A stretch of 27,386 nucleotides of DNA, from assembly GCA_002478765.1 (NCBI GenBank), contig DLQO01000075.1, positions 1 to 27,386 of the forward strand, given 5' to 3'. Below, piece by piece: positions 22,257-27,386 of this stretch (position 1 is the first letter of the stretch; each line of letters opens with the position of its first letter). The stretch is from Flavobacteriales bacterium UBA7430 (GTDB lineage: Bacteria > Bacteroidota > Bacteroidia > Flavobacteriales > UBA7430). The notes under the pieces are model-generated. The model had not been told where the DNA came from. It was given only the letters and a program-made list of their open reading frames with translations, and ran no database searches. The translations under genes were made by a program, and so were the position numbers.

Positions 22257-24464
22257 ATGAAAAAAACACTTTTATTCTCCTTATTATTTTTAATGACTGG
22301 GCTTTATTCCCAGGCTCAATTAACAATCACAGCAAACGTATGTACAGATGCTGAATCGGTTCGAATAACGGGCCCTTGGTGGGGTTGGAATCCGATTGGA
22401 GGCCCTGAGGCTGCAAGTAATGGAGACGGTACTTGGACCTTTACTCTAGACCCTACAGAGAGCATGGAGTACAAATTAGTGGTGGACGGTTTCGCTGAAA
22501 ACCTAGTTCCAGCCGGTGATTTTTCTTGCGCTCCAATTAACGGTGCAGATTACGCAAACCGCCAATGGGTTTTAGGTTCTGGAAACGTTACAGGAATCAC
22601 TTTCGGTACTTGTTCGTCCAGCTGTGATGGTGTGGTATCTTACGGATGTACCAATTCGAGTGCTCTAAATTACAATGATGGAGCAACCGAAGATGATGGT
22701 TCATGTCTATACGGCGCATCACTTCCCGTTTACTTTGAGAGCGGAAATGTCCAATACAAAGCTTGGGAAGGTGCGGCAGCAGAAATAACAGACAACCCAT
22801 CCAAAACCGGAATTAACACCAGTGATAAGGTTTTTAAAGTCGTGCGAAATGCAGACGGACAAACCTATGCAGGTACAACGATCACTACGGAAATCATTGA
22901 CTTCTTCGAAGACTCTATCTTAAAAGTTAAAGTTTATTCTCCTAAAGCGAACATTCCAGTAACGTTTAAGTATGAAGGTGGGGGTAAAAATACAGGTGAA
23001 TTCATCGCCACAACGACAAAAGCAAACGAATGGGAAGAACTGACCGTTAACTTCGGTGATGAGCAACCTTCTGACGTTCTTTACGATCTTGTTATCATCT
23101 TTAACAACGGTACGAAAGGTGACGGTACGATAAACTCAACCTACTATGTTGATGACATTCGATTTGACTCACAAGAGGTTGTGGTCCCTGTTTCGGATAA
23201 AGTAAACGTGACATTCCAAGTAAACATGACGGGTGTAGAACCGCATGAAGATGGAGTTTACCTTGCAGGAGGTGGACTCGGTCAAAACGGATACTTAATG
23301 ACAGAAGGAGCCAACAACATTTGGAGCGTGACGATTGAGCTTGAAACGAACCAGCAACATACCTACAAATTCAGAAACCAACCTTCATTTGAATCATGGG
23401 AAGGATTTGAAGATGCAAACACAATAGCCGCTGGAGGTTGTGGAACAGGTCAATACAACGATCGTTACATTACCGTTGGAACAACAGCCATGACTTTGGA
23501 TGTTGTTCGATACGGAAGTTGTTCTAATGAAGCACCCGTCGGAGTTTCGGGTTGTATGGACTCAGATGCTGTGAACTACAATGCAGATGCAACCATCGTA
23601 GATAAAAATGGAGATGGAAACATTAAATGTGACTATGCCTCGTGCAGCGATATTCCAGAGTCTGGATGTATTTACGCAACAGAAAAATTATTTGCTCCTT
23701 TTATTGAAGGATTTGGTGCTACAGAGTGTTCTGGATTCGGTGGTACTCCATGTACAGACGACGGAACTGTTTACGGATGTACAGACAGTAAAGCGACCAA
23801 CTACAATGCCAATGCAACCGTACAATCCGTAGATGCAAATGGAAACATCGTATGTGCCTATGCTTCTTGTGATGACATTCCAGAGCCTGGATGTATTTAT
23901 GCAACAGACGGCGTATTTGGAGCCTTTGTTGATGGTGGATTTGGAGCAGCTGACTGTACGGGTTACGGTGGTCAACCTTGTGAAGGTGATGGATCTGGTA
24001 CAACTGAAGAAGGCTGTATCGATGAAAAAGCGACCAACTACAATGCATCCGCAACGACTCAAGCAGAAGACCAATACGGAAACATCCTGTGTGTTTACGC
24101 TTCTTGTGCGGACCTTCCGGCAGATGGCTGTAAGTACGACAACTCTTATGGAGCATACAACGATGAGTTTGGTGCAGCAGAATGTGAGTCTTACGGAGGT
24201 ACTGCGTGTAACGGAATAGGTATATTCGAAGGAGTAGCTGCTATTTCTACGATCTACCCGAATCCTGCGACAACATACATTACCATTGCAGAAGACATCA
24301 ACATCAATACCGTTGAGATTTACAACCTAACAGGCCAATTGGTGCTTACTCAAACAAACATTGAGAAAGAAATCAATATTTCAAGCCTGTCTGAAGGTAT
24401 TTACATGCTAAAGATTGCAGACATCAACGGCAATCTATCTCACAGTAAACTGATTAAAAAGTAA
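22257..24464 (+). CDS. Secreted multidomain carbohydrate-binding-type protein with cysteine repeats and T9SS sorting domain
   Basis: From the ATG at 22257 (69 nt inside a longer frame) it has 735 residues. Signal peptide 1-20 (ends SQAQ). Next an N-terminal domain (about 21-125, with RITGPWWGWNPIGGPEAA, typical of CBM-like or SusE/F-like beta-sandwiches), one short GCTNSSALNYN cysteine repeat (129-152), a jelly-roll-like domain (about 155-320, ending TYYVDDIRFDS, as in CBM4-type modules), a second CBM-like domain (about 325-430), three long cysteine-rich repeats (432-655), and a C-terminal type IX sorting domain (about 662-735, with IYPNPATTYITI and LSEGIYMLKI, ending KLIKK). It should be exported by Sec, passed out by T9SS and attached to the cell surface or released. 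No catalytic domain is visible, so a glycan-binding role is likely. Confidence 0.8.
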   Translation: MKKTLLFSLLFLMTGLYSQAQLTITANVCTDAESVRITGPWWGWNPIGGPEAASNGDGTWTFTLDPTESMEYKLVVDGFAENLVPAGDFSCAPINGADYANRQWVLGSGNVTGITFGTCSSSCDGVVSYGCTNSSALNYNDGATEDDGSCLYGASLPVYFESGNVQYKAWEGAAAEITDNPSKTGINTSDKVFKVVRNADGQTYAGTTITTEIIDFFEDSILKVKVYSPKANIPVTFKYEGGGKNTGEFIATTTKANEWEELTVNFGDEQPSDVLYDLVIIFNNGTKGDGTINSTYYVDDIRFDSQEVVVPVSDKVNVTFQVNMTGVEPHEDGVYLAGGGLGQNGYLMTEGANNIWSVTIELETNQQHTYKFRNQPSFESWEGFEDANTIAAGGCGTGQYNDRYITVGTTAMTLDVVRYGSCSNEAPVGVSGCMDSDAVNYNADATIVDKNGDGNIKCDYASCSDIPESGCIYATEKLFAPFIEGFGATECSGFGGTPCTDDGTVYGCTDSKATNYNANATVQSVDANGNIVCAYASCDDIPEPGCIYATDGVFGAFVDGGFGAADCTGYGGQPCEGDGSGTTEEGCIDEKATNYNASATTQAEDQYGNILCVYASCADLPADGCKYDNSYGAYNDEFGAAECESYGGTACNGIGIFEGVAAISTIYPNPATTYITIAEDININTVEIYNLTGQLVLTQTNIEKEINISSLSEGIYMLKIADINGNLSHSKLIKK
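23550..24212 (+). repeat. Three tandem ~75-79-codon cysteine-rich repeats
   Basis: Units begin at 23550, 23775 and 24012 (spacing 225 and 237 nt), each with GC(M/T/I)D..A.NYNA.AT, then ASC.D(I/L)P..GC.Y, and ending FGA.EC..(F/Y)GG..C. DNA stays similar between units 2 and 3 (for example the shared AAAGCGACCAACTACAATGC). The short relative at 22641 lacks the second half. Six or more cysteines per unit suggest disulfide-stapled stalk modules. Confidence 0.85.
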
Positions 24465-24474
24465 TACAAACATC

Positions 24475-24509
24475 AAAAAACCTACCTAACAAAATTAGGT
24501 AGGTTTTTT
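24475..24509 (+). terminator. Intrinsic terminator between the binding-protein and hydrolase genes
   Basis: AAAAAACCTACCTAA (24475-24489) pairs with TTAGGTAGGTTTTTT (24495-24509) around a five-base loop, giving a 9-bp GC-containing core plus an A/U extension and a six-U tail. The next gene's ATG is only 19 nt downstream, leaving no room for a separate promoter after the terminator. Confidence 0.9.
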
Positions 24510-24528
24510 GTGTTTAAAAAAATTCAAC

Positions 24529-25881
24529 ATGAAGAAAATGAGTATCCTAAGAAATATCATGACGCTACTTGTCTTGTTGGTTATGACGCCTAGCTTCGCG
24601 CAAGCGGTAAAGGTTGAAGTAAAACAAGTCGATGGAAATTGGCAACTATTTAGAGGTGGAGAGCCTTACTACATCAAAGGTGCTGGTGGACTTGGCTACA
24701 TGGAAGAAGTTGTCGAAAGAGGCGGAAACTCAATCCGAACTTGGAGTGTTGACGATGCTCAAGAAGTGTTAGACAAAGCTCATGAATTGGGTTTAACCGT
24801 AATGATGGGCTTGTGGGTTCAGCATGAGCGTCATGGGTATGACTACGACAACGAAGCAGCTAACAAAGCCCAGTTGGAGTACTTCACAAAAATGGTGAAA
24901 AAATACAAAGACCACCCTGCCCTGTTGATGTGGTCTATTGGTAACGAAGTGGATCTATTCTACTCCAACACGAAAGTATGGAATGTGGTTCAAGAGATTG
25001 CCAAAATGATTCACGAAGTAGACCCAAACCACCCAACAAATACCGTTACGGCTGGTCTTGATGAAAAAGAAGTTGCTTTGATTATGGAAAATGCACCTGA
25101 TATTGACATCTACGCCATCAACACGTATGGAGAAGTAGGCATCATTCGTGATAAAATCAGAGCATCGGGTTGGACCGGACCTTACATCATTGCAGAATGG
25201 GGTCCAAACGGACATTGGGAGGTTGCTAAGACCAAATGGTCAGCTCCAATCGAACAAACCAGTAGAGAAAAAGCAGACAGCTATTTCGAAAGATACAACA
25301 CGCACATCTATCCAGATCAGGAAATGTGTATCGGATCCTATGTATTCCTTTGGGGACAAAAGCAAGAAACCACGGCAACCTGGTACGGACTCTTCTCCAA
25401 TGGAGGACAAAGCTCTGAAGTACTCGATGTCGTTGAAAAGTCATGGAAAGGTGAATGGCCCGAAAACAGAGCTCCCTCTCTGGACAGTTTGAGTCTGGAC
25501 GACCAACAAAAAGGAGAAGATATTTATTTAATCGCTGAAGAAATGTATGCTGCAAACATATTCGTTTCTGATGACAGTGACGATAAACTCAAATACGTTT
25601 ATAAAATATACCCAGAAAGCACCAATACAAAAGCCGGGGGTGACCTCGAAAAAGAGCCGCCAGCAATGACGGGTTTGATCAAAAAGAATGATGGAAAAGG
25701 TACCGTAAACTTCAAAGCACCAAAAGAAGAAGGTCCATACCGACTTTTTGTTTACGTAAATGACAGTGAAGATCGATTGGCTTACGCGAACATTCCGTTC
25801 TTCGTAAATCCGAGAGACAAGAATATGCCACAAAGTACGTCAGTAAAAACAAAAACCCGCGAATTAGCGATTCCGGAATAA
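24529..25881 (+). CDS. Secreted clan GH-A glycoside hydrolase with C-terminal Ig-like domain
   Basis: A 450-residue protein from the ATG at 24529; a TTG seven codons upstream lies in the terminator tail and is unlikely. Signal peptide 1-25 (ends FAQA). A TIM barrel spans about 28-310: YYIKGAGG and GGNSIRTW near the first strands, HPALLMWSIGNE with Glu140 as the presumed acid/base at the end of strand 4, and YIIAEWG with Glu223 as the presumed nucleophile at strand 7. These are the clan GH-A positions. Residues about 315-450 look like an Ig/cadherin-type domain. It is usually annotated as 'GH2 TIM-barrel domain'; a GH158-type endo-beta-1,3-glucanase is one reading compatible with the neighbourhood. 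There is no T9SS domain or lipobox, so it may be periplasmic. Confidence 0.82.
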   Translation: MKKMSILRNIMTLLVLLVMTPSFAQAVKVEVKQVDGNWQLFRGGEPYYIKGAGGLGYMEEVVERGGNSIRTWSVDDAQEVLDKAHELGLTVMMGLWVQHERHGYDYDNEAANKAQLEYFTKMVKKYKDHPALLMWSIGNEVDLFYSNTKVWNVVQEIAKMIHEVDPNHPTNTVTAGLDEKEVALIMENAPDIDIYAINTYGEVGIIRDKIRASGWTGPYIIAEWGPNGHWEVAKTKWSAPIEQTSREKADSYFERYNTHIYPDQEMCIGSYVFLWGQKQETTATWYGLFSNGGQSSEVLDVVEKSWKGEWPENRAPSLDSLSLDDQQKGEDIYLIAEEMYAANIFVSDDSDDKLKYVYKIYPESTNTKAGGDLEKEPPAMTGLIKKNDGKGTVNFKAPKEEGPYRLFVYVNDSEDRLAYANIPFFVNPRDKNMPQSTSVKTKTRELAIPE

Positions 25882-25911
25882 TCCAAAGATCTTAAACAGA
25901 TGCACAAGCAA

Positions 25912-27386
25912 ATGAAAAAAATAATAGGATTACTTGCCTATTTTGCGCTTTTTGGTTTCTCGGCAAACGCCCAGACCAACCTGAGCCTAAATAACGGCGA
26001 ATCCAGCGGTATTGGTTTGTTTCCAAAATCGGAATCTCCGAAGCTATACACCTTCAAGATCAATGGAGAGTACCGTTTTTTAGGAACCTACACACATTAC
26101 AAAACACTAGGCATAGCCTCTGAATCAGCTGACGCAGGAAACTACCCTGCCTTACCAACCAACAACCTTTTTATTGGAGATGACAGCCAAATGCCAAACT
26201 TAACTTTGCGCATATCGGGTAGACCTTCAAAAAAGACTTCTTGGGGGTTTGATGTGTACACCTTTCAATTTATGAATGGTGACATCGCACCTCAGTATGG
26301 CGTAAAAGTAGCAGAACTCAATCGCCCGAGTATATACGACCCCATCAACGGAACACGATTGGGAGGAAGTCTGATTGTACACCTTGGAATCAACTTTTAC
26401 GGTTCTATTGACACCAACTTTGGTTCTTTTGCCGTTCAGGCCGGAGGTATTCACTGGACTTCTATGAGTGATTTAACCTTAGCCTCAAACAAAGGTTACA
26501 ATCGATTTAGCTTGTTCGAAAGAGCACCCTGGGATCCGTTAGAATCTAGTGTAGAAAGACGTTACTTCGACTTCTACAAAAGAGGAAACATTTCTCAAGA
26601 TGCCCGTTGGGGTGAAAAACCATTTACAGGTCTTATCGTAACCGGTAGCAACTTACCGGGAGGGCTTTCGATGAAAGCAATGGTTGGTAAAACCGATTTA
26701 TACGGTGGATTTACAAGCATTCCTAACATTGCCTACGGAGGACAAATCAGAAAAAGTACTGCCGAAGGTTTTATCGGAATCAACAGCTTTAACAACCTTA
26801 CCTACACCGACAGTCTTAACCAAGATGTGATTGGCTTTAACATACACACCTTAGAATCTCAATTTTCTGTTGGAGGATTTGGGGTGAAAATGGAAGCCGG
26901 TGTCGGAAGATACATTGCTCCCGATCAAAGCAAAGAGTGGGGCGAAGCACTTCACACCAAAATCAATACACCCGGGTTGTTGGAAGACAAATTAAAGATC
27001 GAAGCACATCTGTATCGAATTTCCCCACAAGCGATCAACAACAATGCGATTTTCATGAATTCATCGATTGTTGAACAAAGCAGCAACGATTTAGCAGCAG
27101 GAACCGTTGGTAGTACTGATGTCCTCAATCCTTTTGCAAGCTCCATGGTTGCTGTGGGAACCATGACGAACAACCGTCAAGGAATCAATCTAAACACCGA
27201 ACTTGAACTTGATGAACTGAAAATTTCTTTGGGTATCGGATCTTCTACAGAATTGGAAGCTAAGAGTAACGAAATTACGTACAGTAACTCCGTGAATGCA
27301 TTAACAAGATCTAGAATATGGCGTTGGGGATTCCCTTCGGATGTAGGTCCTTACAATCGTTATTCCGTGAACTACCGTGGCTCCTA
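25912..27386 (+). CDS. Predicted outer-membrane protein, partial at the 3' end
   Basis: The frame is open for 491 codons to the window edge. The ATG at 25912 gives signal peptide MKKIIGLLAYFALFGFSANA; an ATG at 25900 adds four residues. The mature part alternates hydrophobic and polar residues with many Gly, Tyr, Phe and Asn and frequent 'FxGxxxx' and aromatic-ended strands (for example LTLRISGRPSKKTSWGFDVY), typical of a large beta-barrel. It is not a recognisable TonB receptor: no plug domain is seen in this part. It follows the GH gene by 30 nt with no terminator, so they are probably co-transcribed; a porin for glucan oligosaccharides is a reasonable guess but not shown by sequence. Confidence 0.7.
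   Translation, partial: MKKIIGLLAYFALFGFSANAQTNLSLNNGESSGIGLFPKSESPKLYTFKINGEYRFLGTYTHYKTLGIASESADAGNYPALPTNNLFIGDDSQMPNLTLRISGRPSKKTSWGFDVYTFQFMNGDIAPQYGVKVAELNRPSIYDPINGTRLGGSLIVHLGINFYGSIDTNFGSFAVQAGGIHWTSMSDLTLASNKGYNRFSLFERAPWDPLESSVERRYFDFYKRGNISQDARWGEKPFTGLIVTGSNLPGGLSMKAMVGKTDLYGGFTSIPNIAYGGQIRKSTAEGFIGINSFNNLTYTDSLNQDVIGFNIHTLESQFSVGGFGVKMEAGVGRYIAPDQSKEWGEALHTKINTPGLLEDKLKIEAHLYRISPQAINNNAIFMNSSIVEQSSNDLAAGTVGSTDVLNPFASSMVAVGTMTNNRQGINLNTELELDELKISLGIGSSTELEAKSNEITYSNSVNALTRSRIWRWGFPSDVGPYNRYSVNYRGS

Noticed and set aside
23550..24212. CRISPR-like periodic array
   Set aside because: The ~225-237-nt period, in-frame coding and conserved cysteines show protein repeats, not short repeats with unique spacers.
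23608..24219. Several frames on both strands over the cysteine-repeat region
   Set aside because: All are shadows of the repeated codons in the true frame; their products are Met/Thr- or Cys/His-rich low complexity.
24508..24528. Upstream TTG start for the glycoside hydrolase
   Set aside because: It lies in the terminator U-tract and would put polar residues before a normal signal peptide that begins at the ATG at 24529.

Overview
The window looks like chromosomal DNA from a member of the Bacteroidota, most likely a marine flavobacterium-like organism. The evidence is a type IX secretion C-terminal sorting domain, perfect TAnnTTTG-type -7 promoter boxes, an OmpH-type periplasmic protein, the 'GCTDxxAxNYNxxAT' cysteine repeat common in this phylum, and carbohydrate genes typical of algal-glucan degraders. 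No rRNA, tRNA, insertion sequence or CRISPR array was recognised. Genes run off both ends: an RHS-like secreted protein on the left and a predicted outer-membrane protein on the right.

Layout. (1) Positions 1-1312, minus strand: a three-gene unit of an OmpH/Skp-like protein, a small lipoprotein and the N-terminus of an RHS/wall-associated-type secreted protein. (2) 1361-2099: a palindrome-rich intergenic stretch, then a small secreted protein of unknown function ending in a probable terminator. (3) 2258-11751, minus strand: one tightly overlapping 11-gene operon for a compact type II secretion / type IV pilus-like machine. In transcription order it encodes a major pseudopilin, a short prepilin peptidase, a GspE/PilB ATPase, a secretin with three N-terminal STN-like repeats, a GspL-like (PilM+PilN-like) protein, a PilO/GspM-like protein, a PilP/GspC-like protein, a GspK-like N-terminus joined to a predicted beta-solenoid, two minor pseudopilins (GspI- and GspJ-like) and the GspF platform protein. 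No PilT-like retraction ATPase is present in the window. (4) 12269-12976, plus strand: a regulator with a degenerate Nudix domain and a winged helix. (5) 12978-17545, minus strand: a complete oxidative branch plus Entner-Doudoroff operon, zwf-pgl-edd-eda. (6) 17755-22049, plus strand and divergent from zwf: a sugar-porter MFS transporter overlapping a GH94-like glycoside phosphorylase, closed by a strong terminator. (7) 22257-27386, plus strand: a secreted multidomain carbohydrate-binding protein with cysteine-rich repeats and a T9SS sorting domain, a terminator, a secreted clan GH-A glycoside hydrolase, and a partial outer-membrane protein.

Regions 4-7 read as one metabolic module. Secreted binding protein and hydrolase release oligo-glucans outside the inner membrane, the MFS porter imports them, the phosphorylase splits them into glucose 1-phosphate and glucose without spending ATP on the phosphorylated unit, and zwf-pgl-edd-eda takes glucose 6-phosphate to pyruvate and glyceraldehyde 3-phosphate. 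The divergent zwf/MFS promoter region holds an excellent inverted repeat that is a candidate operator for the Nudix-like regulator encoded at the far end of the operon. Beta-1,3-glucan (laminarin) is the substrate I favour, but that is inference.

The most unusual part is the secretion/pilus-like operon. T2SS and T4P machines are uncommon in Bacteroidota, and this one combines T4P-like and T2SS-like parts with a beta-solenoid protein where GspK would sit.
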